Part shown: positions 34,552-43,843 of the stretch, one piece after another
Position numbering within the stretch: position 1 is the first letter of the stretch
Layout of the letters: the number at the start of each line of letters is the position of its first letter
DNA from: Lachnospiraceae bacterium
GTDB taxonomy: Bacteria; Bacillota; Clostridia; Lachnospirales; Lachnospiraceae
NCBI GenBank assembly: GCA_902363665.1
Contig: CABJAW010000001.1
Location: forward strand, 1 to 64,000
Direction of reading: 5' to 3'
DNA: 64,000 nt
Program-made: the position numbers and the translations under genes
The notes under the pieces: model-generated
What the model saw: only the letters and a program-made list of their open reading frames with translations
Told to the model about the DNA's origin: nothing
The model's database searches: none

Positions 34552-35548
34552 TTACATCTTTCCTTTCCAAAATATCACTTATGATCACTCTAAACATTTC
34601 TTCAAAAATAGGTACTACTATTGAATTTCCTGATTGGTGGTACAGTGTTCTGTTCATTTTTCCCGGTTCAACTTTGCAGGTTGACTCTGCTGCATAATAA
34701 TCTTCGTCAGAATACCCCATCAACCGCCAACATTCCAATTCTGTTAAATACCTATATTTTCCATCCCCTAAATCAATGACCTGTGCCGGGGTTCTGTCCT
34801 GTCTTGTAGTTATTGTATTTGCATAATCTTCAATAACCTTTGCCCTTCTGATTCCTTTTTTGCCTATCGAATTGTATACGCTTGGTTGTGTCACCATGTA
34901 ACAATCAGATATATTTCCTGATTCAAGAAAATTTGAAATATCACGCATTGGTCTTTTCTGCATCAACTCAAAATCAAAAGGGTGATCACCTAAAACAGAA
35001 ACAGTAAAACATCTTTGTCTTGCTTGCGGTATACCATAATCACGTGCATCTAAGACTTTGTAGTTATTGGAATATCCAAGCTTTTCCATATACGACAGGT
35101 ATCGGTTGAAATTGTGAATCATGTGTTTTGATAAAACATTCTTTACATTTTCCCACACAACAACAGTCGGTTTCCATTCTCCCATCTGTTCGATAATGTG
35201 TACTGTTTCCCACATCAATGATGATCTTGTTCCTGAACCTTCATCAGCACCTTTACCCTTGTTAATTCTTCCATCGGCTGCTGTTGCCTTCCCTTGATGT
35301 CCGGCAATACTAAAATCTTGACAGGGTGAACCATGAATTAAAATGTCAGGTTTTAAATTCCAATTAACAACTGACTGTGTTTCATATGACAGTTCATCAG
35401 CAAACATTGCATTGTACGATCTGACCGCTTTTTCATCTATTTCAACATAATCTATTGCCTTTACAGGTATACCCATATTTCTTAACGCAACCCTTGGTGA
35501 ACCGATTCCACCGAATAATTCAATAATTTGTATCTTTTTCATCTTCAT
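34538..35548 (-). CDS. DNA (cytosine-5-)-methyltransferase
   Basis: About 336 residues with the C5-methyltransferase motif series: I (ELFGGIGSPRVAL), IV with the catalytic cysteine (HGSPCQDFSIAG), VI (VWENV), VIII (QARQRCF) and X (QSGNSIVVPI). No restriction enzyme gene is adjacent, so it is an orphan methylase, probably guarding phage DNA against host restriction. Several ATGs are possible; 35548 (MKMKKIQII) has AAAGGA at good spacing. Confidence 0.92.
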   Translation of the reverse strand: MKMKKIQIIELFGGIGSPRVALRNMGIPVKAIDYVEIDEKAVRSYNAMFADELSYETQSVVNWNLKPDILIHGSPCQDFSIAGHQGKATAADGRINKGKGADEGSGTRSSLMWETVHIIEQMGEWKPTVVVWENVKNVLSKHMIHNFNRYLSYMEKLGYSNNYKVLDARDYGIPQARQRCFTVSVLGDHPFDFELMQKRPMRDISNFLESGNISDCYMVTQPSVYNSIGKKGIRRAKVIEDYANTITTRQDRTPAQVIDLGDGKYRYLTELECWRLMGYSDEDYYAAESTCKVEPGKMNRTLYHQSGNSIVVPIFEEMFRVIISDILERKDVNVQK

Positions 35549-35744
35549 CACCATCCTTTACCGGGCAGTGATCACAATCACCATTTGCAGCACCAAAACA
35601 CCCCCAACAATCATCAATTTCTTTTGTCTTTGGTTTATACTTCTTAGCTGTTGCAGCTAATGCCATTACTACAGCACCAAGGATTAACCCAACCGTAAGA
35701 CCAACGCAAAAACAAACCGTACCTGTTAATACTAACTTTTCCAT
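35520..35744 (-). CDS. Small membrane protein with cysteine cluster
   Basis: 74 residues: an N-terminal membrane helix (GTVCFCVGLTVGLILGAVVM), then a soluble part with CWGCFGAANGDCDHCP, which could bind a metal. It overlaps the methyltransferase start. The function is unknown. Confidence 0.65.
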   Translation of the reverse strand: MEKLVLTGTVCFCVGLTVGLILGAVVMALAATAKKYKPKTKEIDDCWGCFGAANGDCDHCPVKDGDEDEKDTNY

Positions 35745-35748
35745 ACCG

Positions 35749-37647
35749 TCACACCTTTCTGAATATCCTGATAGACTTACCGCCTACCTTAGTCACTACT
35801 GTTTCAAATCCCAACCGCTTATTGATCTGCTTACTGAACACGATGTTTGACATTGGTTGCATACCACAATCAGCACAAAACACCTGATACCGGCTGTATA
35901 CGTCACCTGTCGGTTCATCCTCAATCATTTCAACACCGCAATCATCAATAAATGCCTTGATTGGGTTGTTTTCATTTTCATATTCATCAATCTGTTCAGC
36001 CACTTTTTCAGACTTTGTGAACTCATTGTTTTCAATGATTCTTTTCAGTCCTTCTACACCTACCCTGATCAGATATTCAACTGAACTTTGTTCAACCAAC
36101 TGATACTTGATATAAGGGTTGTAATCCGGGTCAATCTCACCACTTGGTAAATACTTTGTAAATCTTGCGTTGAATGGAATAATTACCAAACGTCTAAGAA
36201 CTGCCCCTGTCTTATCTTTCATTCTTGGTATATCATTTGCTGAAAACAGCAGCTTTACATAAGGGTTAAACTCAAAAGGGTCTTGCCCTTTTCTTTCTGC
36301 TTTGATTCTGTTACCTGTAACTACTTTCTTAAATGTTGCTACCTGTGAACCTTGCAGGAAGTCATCACCAATATCATCACCGATATTTGCCAGTTTTCCG
36401 AACATCATTGATGTGCTGAACCTGTCCCCTAATTCCTTAAGGTCAAGTGCTGATATATTCCCATCACCAAGAATTGCTTTGACACAATCAAGGAATGTAC
36501 TCTTACCATTGGACTTGTCACCTGTCAGGATGAATGCCTTACCAAGTTCATTCCTGCGATAAAAGCAATAGCCAATGCATTCTTCCAGTAATGCCCTGAT
36601 CGGTTGATCACCGCAAGCTAATTTGTTCAGTGTATCATCAGCAAGTTCACTGTAGGCTTTCGGGTTATAATCCCAAGGTATTTGATTGGTTATTACCAAA
36701 TCAGGGCTGAATGGTTGCATTTGTCCGGTCACAATATCCAACACACCGTTCCTGAATGCTATATAACGTGCATCTGCCTGTGCTTTTTCATCAGCTATAA
36801 GTTCCATATACTCTAATACTTCTCTTCGTTGTGTCTTTTTCAGGTTAGGTATCTGATTGATCATAGCTGTTTCAATAGCCTTGTACCCAACCTGATAAAT
36901 CCCATCTTGATAGATATGTAACTGATTACTTATACTGACTACATTTTCATTGTTCTTAAGCCATGTTGCAAAACGGTCAAACAGGAATGTCTTATCACAA
37001 AAGAATACAGGTTTTTGAAATGCTTCATCCCTAAGAATCACTTCCAGTTCATCATCAGATAACGGCTCTTTCAGAACAAATCTGTTCAGAATCCTGATAC
37101 ATTCTCTTGTATCATCAACACTAAAATCATTTGATGTAAGTGTCAGGATATAATTGAATAATGCCTGATTGCGTCCGTCACCTGCATCCATATCAAGAAA
37201 GTCAACCGCTGTACGAACCGGGAACAACCATTTTGGAACTTCCTGATATGTTCCACCTTCTTCAATGTCCCACTCAATAAAGCGTTCTTCACCGTCAATC
37301 TTGATTACTTCATATGATGAACGTGTACCAAGTTTTATATCTGCTGTCAGACCAACCGCAAGCGGTACGTGTGTCCTGTTCCTTGTAATACTATGATTCT
37401 TAAATAAAAAATGTCTGCCCCGGCTTGTACAATACACCCGGCAATCAAGCTGATATTCTTCCACAATGTTCATTAAAATTTCAGACTGTTCAGCATCGTC
37501 AATATCTATCAGGATGGTATCATCAGCAAGAACACCACCGAACCCTTCAAGATTCTTCACTTCGTCATAAGTGCGGTATTTTGTCCGGTCTTTGAATGCT
37601 TCGATTGCTTTCTTGCCTTTTGTCTTTATGTACCCTTTGTACAACAT
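35749..37647 (-). CDS. D5-type primase-helicase
   Basis: 632 residues. The N-terminal part (ADDTILIDIDDAEQSEIL and CTSRGRHFLF) looks like a prim-pol/bifunctional primase module. The C-terminal half is a D5_N plus SF3 helicase: Walker A GDKSNGKSTFLD, Walker B region NIGDDIGDDF, motif C LLFSANDIPRMKD and a following arginine pair. It unwinds and primes phage DNA. P4-like proteins of this kind also bind iterons, which fits the nearby repeat regions. Confidence 0.9.
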   Translation of the reverse strand: MLYKGYIKTKGKKAIEAFKDRTKYRTYDEVKNLEGFGGVLADDTILIDIDDAEQSEILMNIVEEYQLDCRVYCTSRGRHFLFKNHSITRNRTHVPLAVGLTADIKLGTRSSYEVIKIDGEERFIEWDIEEGGTYQEVPKWLFPVRTAVDFLDMDAGDGRNQALFNYILTLTSNDFSVDDTRECIRILNRFVLKEPLSDDELEVILRDEAFQKPVFFCDKTFLFDRFATWLKNNENVVSISNQLHIYQDGIYQVGYKAIETAMINQIPNLKKTQRREVLEYMELIADEKAQADARYIAFRNGVLDIVTGQMQPFSPDLVITNQIPWDYNPKAYSELADDTLNKLACGDQPIRALLEECIGYCFYRRNELGKAFILTGDKSNGKSTFLDCVKAILGDGNISALDLKELGDRFSTSMMFGKLANIGDDIGDDFLQGSQVATFKKVVTGNRIKAERKGQDPFEFNPYVKLLFSANDIPRMKDKTGAVLRRLVIIPFNARFTKYLPSGEIDPDYNPYIKYQLVEQSSVEYLIRVGVEGLKRIIENNEFTKSEKVAEQIDEYENENNPIKAFIDDCGVEMIEDEPTGDVYSRYQVFCADCGMQPMSNIVFSKQINKRLGFETVVTKVGGKSIRIFRKV

Positions 37648-37663
37648 CCTGTTTCACCATCCT

Positions 37664-38110
37664 TTAACTAAATACTTCTGACAGCAATTTACTGAAAAAT
37701 TCTTTGTCCCTGATGCTGTCCTTATATTCCTTTTCGGCTGATCTCAAATCTGCCTTTTTCTCTTTCAATGTGTCCCGGCTTTCTTTTACATTTGTCATGT
37801 AATGCTTGTAACCGTTACTACCTTTCTTATGCTGTGACCGCAAATATAACCAGTGCTGCATGTTCATTTCAGCATCTTTCACTTCTGCCTTATTCCGGTC
37901 AATCCTGTTTTCGGTAATCATTGTAATATTGTCCAACCCTTCCATTCTGTACTGAATGTGATCTTTGATCTGATTCACAATGTCAGGGTTATCACTTCGA
38001 TTGATTAACTTAATCAGCTTACGAACCTTTGAGATACTTCTACATGAAAGAAATTCTTCAAGATGAATAAGCATCTGACCATGATCATATTTGATTGTAA
38101 TGTCTGTCAT
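37664..38110 (-). CDS. Helical replication-region protein, unknown
   Basis: 148 residues, charged and helical throughout. It contains LEEFLSCRSISKVRKLIKLI and a C-terminal coiled coil (LKEKKADLRSAEKEYKDSIR). It lies between polymerase and primase-helicase genes with tight spacing. I do not recognise a family. Confidence 0.7.
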   Translation of the reverse strand: MTDITIKYDHGQMLIHLEEFLSCRSISKVRKLIKLINRSDNPDIVNQIKDHIQYRMEGLDNITMITENRIDRNKAEVKDAEMNMQHWLYLRSQHKKGSNGYKHYMTNVKESRDTLKEKKADLRSAEKEYKDSIRDKEFFSKLLSEVFS

Positions 38111-38128
38111 GTTCCCACCTTTCCGGTA

Positions 38129-40036
38129 TTATGCTGCAATACCAAATTGTTTCAGTCTTTTTCTTGCTAAATCTATGTACCACTGCTTATCTAATTCAGG
38201 TGGTACTTTAACCCCAATTACAGAATCGTTATAAATGAAACTGTGATCAGGTGTGTTTCCAAATTTTTCACCCTTTGGTTTTACAACCTTACGTCTTAAC
38301 AACCTACCGTCTGTAACACGATTGGAAGCAAACACACGATAAGATTTATAAGTATATTTTTGTGTGGTAGGATATGACCACACTTCTGTTCGTGTACCGT
38401 CCCGGTGTTTTGTTGTCTTAATGATCTGACCAGTTCCATGTTCATGCTCAACCCAGTTATAATTGTTTGACAGCTTCACTATTTTTTGGAACATAATCAA
38501 GTCATCACACTGATTGATTGTCTGTTCAACAGGTATCTTTTTCACCATGTAGTCAACCAACGCTTTATTCAGTATTGGTAAGTCATTATCAATAGCAGAA
38601 AGTTCTTTGACGTAAGCACCAATTCTTTCAACACCGCCATCAGTACCAATCCAAAGGTAATTGTTTACGTCCTTCTGATAGATTTCTGATATATTGTCAA
38701 GTTCAAGTAATATTGAACATTGTTCAGTTGAACAACGCTGTTCCCACTCCCAACAAATATCATCAACCATTTCAAAGGCTTCATCAGTGTCAGGAATCCA
38801 AATTATCAGACCATCAGTGTTTGACTGAATCAGTTCAAGTCCCGGCACAACTTCCAAATGCTCAATCAGATCAAGCAACATCAACTGACCGTTGATACAC
38901 ATACAGTTGTTATTACGTGGATCGTATGCAGCATTGGTTTCATCTTTCATTGCCCCTGAAAGTGCATTCAGCATCTTCTTATATGGCAACTGTGCTTTTT
39001 TCCATTGCTTTGCTTCTGCCTTTCTTCCGGCTTTAGCTGCTGCAACCTGTTTCTTTTTCATAGCTTTTCTTGTGTCATACACCAGTTTGAAGTTGTTATT
39101 GGTTGCTGCCCTTGTTACAAGTCCCCACGCAATCAGCATTGACGGATAGTAATTATTTACGTCTACATGAAGAATCTGACCTTTCCGATGTATCGGCTTA
39201 TCAGATGCACCATGCAGACCGCCAAAACCAAATGTGTGCGGTATTCCTGCAACAATCGTTTCAAAGTTCTGTGACTTATACCAAGTCTTTTTATCTTTCT
39301 TGTCAAAATCCTGTAACCCCATTTCAAGGGCTTCTTTTCTTTTCTCTGCAAACCATTCCTGAACATATTTATATTTTTTCAATTTCAGGCATGGCAGAAA
39401 AAAGAAATCAAATTCATCACCAAAATGAGTTTTTGAACACCCAAGAACCTTTGCTGTTATCCGGGCTTCGCTATCTCCAATGTCATACAATGAAGTTTCT
39501 TTTGGAAATGCCTGTATAATTCCATGAACTGCATTGAACTCACTGACCTTTTCAAGAAATACCTTGATCGTCTGTTCTACGTCATGCCTACAGTATTTAA
39601 CCGTCTGTTCTATTTCTTCCTGTGTCAGTTTCCTTTTGATACGGAAATCAACATCTGTTTCTTTAATATTTGAACCAAGAAAACCTTCCATTGTTTTCAA
39701 TCCGACTGTTTTCATGGTTTCATCGTTGCTTGGCATTACATCATAGTTGATCATGGGTAATTTATTGAATGCTCTTGAATATTGCCAACCTTCTTTATTG
39801 TCAACGATAATCCAGTCATTGATCTTTTTAGGATTCATACCAAGCAGAATACCTTTCATGATGTACTGATCGTAGTGACGGTTGTTAAATCCTACCCATA
39901 TATCTTTTCTATTTGCTTCATATAAGGCTTTTAGCTTATCAGGGCTATTTATTATCACGTGTTCTTTCTTCTTCGTCACATCAATGAATACAGCAAGCCA
40001 ATCCTTTTCAAAAACCTCAAAATCGTAGAATATCAT
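38129..40036 (-). CDS. Phage DNA polymerase, family-B-like with 3'-5' exonuclease
   Basis: 635 residues. The exonuclease comes first: YDFEVFEKDW (Exo I, D-x-E), GFNNRHYDQYIM (Exo II), YCRHDVEQT (Exo III). The polymerase part has DVNNYYPSML (motif A), a LNALSGAMKD motif-B-like segment and IQSNTDGLIIWI (motif C, with NTDG instead of the usual DTDS). It is short for family B and divergent. It replicates the phage genome with the neighbouring primase-helicase. Confidence 0.85.
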   Translation of the reverse strand: MIFYDFEVFEKDWLAVFIDVTKKKEHVIINSPDKLKALYEANRKDIWVGFNNRHYDQYIMKGILLGMNPKKINDWIIVDNKEGWQYSRAFNKLPMINYDVMPSNDETMKTVGLKTMEGFLGSNIKETDVDFRIKRKLTQEEIEQTVKYCRHDVEQTIKVFLEKVSEFNAVHGIIQAFPKETSLYDIGDSEARITAKVLGCSKTHFGDEFDFFFLPCLKLKKYKYVQEWFAEKRKEALEMGLQDFDKKDKKTWYKSQNFETIVAGIPHTFGFGGLHGASDKPIHRKGQILHVDVNNYYPSMLIAWGLVTRAATNNNFKLVYDTRKAMKKKQVAAAKAGRKAEAKQWKKAQLPYKKMLNALSGAMKDETNAAYDPRNNNCMCINGQLMLLDLIEHLEVVPGLELIQSNTDGLIIWIPDTDEAFEMVDDICWEWEQRCSTEQCSILLELDNISEIYQKDVNNYLWIGTDGGVERIGAYVKELSAIDNDLPILNKALVDYMVKKIPVEQTINQCDDLIMFQKIVKLSNNYNWVEHEHGTGQIIKTTKHRDGTRTEVWSYPTTQKYTYKSYRVFASNRVTDGRLLRRKVVKPKGEKFGNTPDHSFIYNDSVIGVKVPPELDKQWYIDLARKRLKQFGIAA

Positions 40037-40060
40037 TTACTAAATCACCCACTTTTTTTG

Positions 40061-40088
40061 AAAAAGCGGTGTGCGTTTTACACACCGC
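40061..40088 (-). terminator. Terminator upstream of the polymerase gene
   Basis: GCGGTGTG (40066-40073) and CACACCGC (40081-40088) form perfect arms. On the minus strand the stem is followed by TTTTT. It lies between DUF669 and polymerase, so polymerase expression may need antitermination or its own promoter. Confidence 0.8.
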
Positions 40089-40109
40089 CTTAAGTGTTAT
40101 CTTACTGCA

Positions 40110-40130
40110 AAGTAGATGTTTTATCTACTT
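40110..40130. promoter_or_regulatory. Repressor operator copy (stoperator-like)
   Basis: AAGTAGAT-GTTTT-ATCTACTT, perfect 8-base arms. The same 21-base palindrome occurs in the switch region (48009-48029). Here no obvious promoter is near, and a terminator follows, so it could block passing transcription. Confidence 0.7.
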
Positions 40131-40145
40131 TTAAATTAAAAATTT

Positions 40146-40610
40146 TTACATATCGAATGCTTCATTGATAGTAATTGGATTGAAGTCATCAGCCTTATAG
40201 GTAACTGCTGCACCAACTTTACCCTGTACTTCCTGAAAAATATCAAGTACGCAATCAGCAAAATCACTGTAGTTGATAAATTCCGGTACTGTATCTGTTT
40301 CAAGTTTATCAAGCCATGTGCAAACAGATTTGATTGCCATGCCATTAGTCCACTTCTGTGAAGTATTGCCGGAAATAGTACGGTTGAAGAAAATCTTTCT
40401 ACCTTTCTGATTACCTTCCAAGATGCTACACTGTACAGAAAACATCAGCTTGTCACCTTTCTTTGTTGGCTTGATCTCCATTTTATCAAAACTTACATCA
40501 TAATCCCCATCCGGTACATCTTCAAACTGTGAATCGTCTGCTTCCTGAACCTCTTTCTGTAATGCGTTAAGATCAACCTGTTCATCGAATGCACTAAAAT
40601 CTACTGCCAT
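40146..40610 (-). CDS. DUF669 family protein (likely ssDNA-binding)
   Basis: 154 residues. The FEDVPDGDYDVSFDKMEIKP and KIFFNRTISGN segments are typical of DUF669, often found beside phage recombinases and thought to bind single-stranded DNA. It sits directly after the Sak4-like ATPase, a common pairing. The ATG is preceded by a modest ribosome site. Confidence 0.85.
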   Translation of the reverse strand: MAVDFSAFDEQVDLNALQKEVQEADDSQFEDVPDGDYDVSFDKMEIKPTKKGDKLMFSVQCSILEGNQKGRKIFFNRTISGNTSQKWTNGMAIKSVCTWLDKLETDTVPEFINYSDFADCVLDIFQEVQGKVGAAVTYKADDFNPITINEAFDM

Positions 40611-40633
40611 AATTTTTCACCATTTAACCTTTC

Positions 40634-40780
40634 TTAAAATAAATTTATGATTATAATTGCTATGATACAAGCAATACAAACCCTTGTATAATTATCCCTA
40701 TTTTTCTGAATCCTGTCACCCACTGAACCGAATCCAAAGAATGCTGCCATGACTGCAAGAAAAATATTTAATGCAATCAT
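40634..40780 (-). CDS. Tiny two-helix membrane protein
   Basis: 48 residues: MIALNIFLAVMAAFFGFGSV, a short polar loop (DRIQKNRDNY), then a CIACIIAIIIINLF helix. Its ATG overlaps the stop of the ATPase gene (ATGA). The membrane topology and coupling look real; the function is unknown. Such proteins can be superinfection or host-takeover factors. Confidence 0.6.
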   Translation of the reverse strand: MIALNIFLAVMAAFFGFGSVGDRIQKNRDNYTRVCIACIIAIIIINLF

Positions 40781-42066
40781 GATCTTGTTCTTCTTCGTCT
40801 TTGACCTCTGACGTGCTGTTCAGGTGGGTTCATAGCACCGTCTAAAGGTTCAGCCGGGGTCTGTGCGTCAGCAGGTACAGGGTTGTTTTCCTGTGCAAGT
40901 CTTTTGATTCCTGCATTAAATTCTTCTCTTGTGATTACCTTCATAACCTCAACACCATCAACGATCAGGTCAACCGTATCACCCTTATGCTTCATCACAT
41001 AGTTATCATCAGCCGGAACATAGAAATATGCATCTGCTTTCAGTGTGACAGATTCAGAATCAGTGTTCGTTGTACCGTCCTGAACAGGTTCAGACTTTTC
41101 AGCATTTCTTTCCTTACGTGTTCTTCTTGGTGGTTTCTGTAAATCCGGTTTCGGTACTTTATCGGCAACATCCATTGCTTCATCAAATGGTACTTCTTCC
41201 TGTCCCGGAAAAGCCTGATCAATAGCCTTGTCAACTTCATCCATGTGATCAGCAATCTTCTGTTCATTTTCTGCCTGAACTTCTGCCCTACTCTTACGTG
41301 TTCTTCCAGTCTTTTCTTCCTTTGCATCTGTTGGTGTTGCAGATTCAGCTTTTTTACCTCTTGTTCTTCTGCCTTTGCTGTCAGGTTTTTCAAGATCAGA
41401 TGCAACCGCCTGATCAGCAGCATTCATTTCATCATCTGACTTGTAATCACCAAGTTCATAATAATTTCTGATCTTGTCAACAACATAATTCAGATCATTG
41501 TCAATAGCGTATGCGGTGAACATTCCAAGCGGTGATTTTACTGTATCTTTTCCGCTGTTCTGTGTGTAAAAGTAATACTTGGCTTCATTCACACCAGTTC
41601 TAAGTACAACGGTAAACAGTCCTTCAATGGTGATCTTCTCACGCAACAGTTTACCAATCAGCTTAACAGTTGTAAGACCGTTATCTAAAGTTTCCAAATG
41701 GGTCATATAAACGACTACAACATCATCAGGTAAGTCTTTGCAACAGTCAATGATTTCAAAGTAGTTCGCACCAAAATCATTGTACTTGTCCCACCCAGTT
41801 TCTTTGATACGGTTCATGTACGGTACTGCAAGAATGTACTGGAAGTCATCAACCACCAACAGCTTCTTACCTGCTGTACACTGTTCTTTCATGTACTTCA
41901 CAATTTTTCTTGCATCTGTTTCATTGTTCAGCATTTCAAAGTGATTCTTGAACGGTAACGGTTTACCTACTGGATTGATAACCGCTGTTGTTGCCGGGTC
42001 ACAATTTCTAAGGCTTGTACTTTTACCTGTACCGGATTCACCCATAATTAAAACTTTCTGTGCCAT
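40777..42066 (-). CDS. Sak4-like AAA ATPase (phage recombinase)
   Basis: 429 residues. The first 200 form a RecA/Sak4-like ATPase with Walker A MGESGTGKST, Walker B LLVVDDFQY and a sensor-like YMTHLET. The rest is long, disordered and charged (GRRTRGKKAE, GRTRKSRAEV), ending in RGQRRRRTRS. Sak4 proteins anneal single strands in phage recombination, together with an SSB such as the following DUF669 protein. The long basic tail is larger than usual for the family. Confidence 0.85.
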   Translation of the reverse strand: MAQKVLIMGESGTGKSTSLRNCDPATTAVINPVGKPLPFKNHFEMLNNETDARKIVKYMKEQCTAGKKLLVVDDFQYILAVPYMNRIKETGWDKYNDFGANYFEIIDCCKDLPDDVVVVYMTHLETLDNGLTTVKLIGKLLREKITIEGLFTVVLRTGVNEAKYYFYTQNSGKDTVKSPLGMFTAYAIDNDLNYVVDKIRNYYELGDYKSDDEMNAADQAVASDLEKPDSKGRRTRGKKAESATPTDAKEEKTGRTRKSRAEVQAENEQKIADHMDEVDKAIDQAFPGQEEVPFDEAMDVADKVPKPDLQKPPRRTRKERNAEKSEPVQDGTTNTDSESVTLKADAYFYVPADDNYVMKHKGDTVDLIVDGVEVMKVITREEFNAGIKRLAQENNPVPADAQTPAEPLDGAMNPPEQHVRGQRRRRTRS

Positions 42067-42068
42067 GT

Positions 42069-42245
42069 TTATTTATCTCCTTTCTTGAATAAGCCCATTA
42101 ACTTAGTGAAAAGATTGCTTTTCTCTTTCATTGCTTTCTGCTGTGATACTTTCAAAATCTGTCTGTTCTGAAAATGTTCAGCGGTTGCAACATTGTTTCT
42201 GTAACTTCTGTGACTTCTCTGTTTGTGTTTCTTTGCACTACTCAT
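42069..42245 (-). CDS. Small basic phage protein
   Basis: About 58 residues from the ATG at 42245 (MSSAKKHKQRSHRSYRNN), very basic, ending LMGLFKKGDK. Its start overlaps the end of the upstream gene and it abuts the ATPase gene. Nucleic acid binding is plausible from charge alone; I recognise no family. Confidence 0.6.
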   Translation of the reverse strand: MSSAKKHKQRSHRSYRNNVATAEHFQNRQILKVSQQKAMKEKSNLFTKLMGLFKKGDK

Positions 42246-42579
42246 TGATTTCATCCTCACTTTCTTTGATAACAACCTGTAATTTTGTATTATTATGCAG
42301 TGGTGTAACCTCTACTGTATAACCGTTTGCCAACAGGATTCCTACTAAATCCTGATATGCTGCTGTGATTCTTGTACCTTCGATTTCAATACAACCGCAC
42401 AATCTTGACATTTCATTGAAAAAGTCATCATTTGCAGCATCAACAACACTATGCATATCATTCAGCATATATTTCAGTTCATCACGCTCGTCTTTCAAAT
42501 GTCTATTTTCTTCTTTCAGCTTTGCAACTTCTGCTTCAAGAACTTCATAACTGTTTTTATTCTTCTTCATTATTTTCAC
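42238..42579 (-). CDS. Coiled-coil early protein
   Basis: 113 residues with a coiled coil near 10-45 (LEAEVAKLKEENRHLKDERD) and an alpha/beta end with GTRITAAYQDLVGILLANGY. It overlaps both neighbours by a few bases. The function is unknown. Confidence 0.65.
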   Translation of the reverse strand: MKIMKKNKNSYEVLEAEVAKLKEENRHLKDERDELKYMLNDMHSVVDAANDDFFNEMSRLCGCIEIEGTRITAAYQDLVGILLANGYTVEVTPLHNNTKLQVVIKESEDEINE

Positions 42580-43246
42580 CTTCCTCTTTTACTTCATCGG
42601 TTGTTTCTTCCGACTTCACCTGATCATTGAATCTGTCAAGTTTTCCGACCTCAAGAAACTGTGCTGACCAAAAATCTGCAAAATGAATGATCACCTGCAA
42701 TGGTTCTTCATGACCTTTCAGATCATACGCAAGACTACCATAAGCACCATCATGATAGAAAATAGCGTGTTCTTCTTCCTCTGTCAGATCAATGTAACGT
42801 GCTGCCAGTTCAACCGATCTTAAAGGGTGGTCAATATGGCACAAATCAGAACTGATCTTGTACGGTTTACTTTCTGATCTCTTATACTTCTGTTCAGTGT
42901 TTTTCTTTGTTGGTCTGCCATCCTGTACCATGTTTGCAACATAATATGGGCTTCCATAACGTCCGCACTTGCCAAGATCGTGTAAAGCTGATGCAATAAT
43001 CACGCTGCTGTGAATCTTGTTATATGCTTCACTTCCAAGCAGTGTAAGACCAATCTTTTCAGCGTACTGCATGACGTTTACTGTATGCTCTAACAGTCCA
43101 CCATCTTTACAGCAGTGATTTCCACCGGATGCAGGGGCATCATAAAAACCAAGTTCTTCGATGAAGTCAAGTAAATCTTCTATACCCTCACGACCTGTTG
43201 CCATCAGACAACCTTTGAAATACTCAATCTGTTTTTCTCTTGTCAT
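42557..43246 (-). CDS. HD-domain phosphohydrolase
   Basis: About 229 residues. The HD motifs are GGLLEHTVNVM, SALHDLGKCGR, a downstream HPLRSVELA and HADFW-like end. The GGLLEHT plus ALHDLGK pattern resembles the HD part of YhaM-type nucleases, of which a full host copy lies at 52328. It could be a nuclease or nucleotide hydrolase. ATG at 43246 is chosen because AAGGAGA precedes it; the extension to 43282 has no good site. Confidence 0.82.
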   Translation of the reverse strand: MTREKQIEYFKGCLMATGREGIEDLLDFIEELGFYDAPASGGNHCCKDGGLLEHTVNVMQYAEKIGLTLLGSEAYNKIHSSVIIASALHDLGKCGRYGSPYYVANMVQDGRPTKKNTEQKYKRSESKPYKISSDLCHIDHPLRSVELAARYIDLTEEEEHAIFYHDGAYGSLAYDLKGHEEPLQVIIHFADFWSAQFLEVGKLDRFNDQVKSEETTDEVKEEGENNEEE

Positions 43247-43248
43247 TG

Positions 43249-43623
43249 TTAAATCTCCTTTTCTTCTAACTTTATTTTCCACCGCTTCTGTTCTTCAATA
43301 TTGGAAAGATACCAAGCGTTAGATTTTGATTTGTGTTCATTGAACCCTTTGAAAAGTTCAAAGTCCTTTGGGAAAAGTAAAATCCCATATCCACCGGATT
43401 CTCTTATTTTCCTTAAGTGATAAAGCTGTATCAGTGACGGTTCACCGTTGTCTGCCTTGACTTCAATACCAAGAAAGCAACCGTCTGAACTTACCAGTAA
43501 ATCAGGAATACCGCTTTTTGTGTAAGCTGCACCACCCCAGTATTTGAGCCACCAACAACCGTATTCATCTAAGTATTTTTTAACCCGGTTTTCAAAATTC
43601 TTTTCTGCTGCCACATTAACCAC
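43249..43623 (-). CDS. VRR-NUC domain nuclease
   Basis: 124 residues of the PDDEXK superfamily: WWLKYWGGAAYTKSGIPDLL, GCFLGIEVKADNGEPSLIQL and QLYHLRKIRESGGYGILL. The D-(E-x-K) core is clear. Phage VRR-NUC proteins process branched or replicating DNA. It is tightly packed with helicase and HD genes in the early operon. Confidence 0.88.
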   Translation of the reverse strand: MVNVAAEKNFENRVKKYLDEYGCWWLKYWGGAAYTKSGIPDLLVSSDGCFLGIEVKADNGEPSLIQLYHLRKIRESGGYGILLFPKDFELFKGFNEHKSKSNAWYLSNIEEQKRWKIKLEEKEI

Positions 43624-43651
43624 CTAATTTCAGTATCATAAGTCCAACCAT

Positions 43652-43843
43652 TTAATCACCTAAACAAATCATTCCCGGTATCATTAAAATCACACCTATT
43701 ACAATTTCTTTCATGTGAGCTGTCACCGGTTCATATATATGCATTTCAACAGCATAATCAGATGCACCGACCGCACCAACAATTAAGAAAAATCCAATAA
43801 TTGCCATAATTCCGAATACCTTATCAAGTATTGAACAATTCAT
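43652..43843 (-). CDS. Small two-helix membrane protein
   Basis: 63 residues: a first membrane helix (VFGIMAIIGFFLIVGAVGAS), an acidic short loop, and a second helix (IVIGVILMIPGMICLG). It overlaps the 3' end of the helicase gene by 20 bases. The function is unknown. Confidence 0.65.
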   Translation of the reverse strand: MNCSILDKVFGIMAIIGFFLIVGAVGASDYAVEMHIYEPVTAHMKEIVIGVILMIPGMICLGD

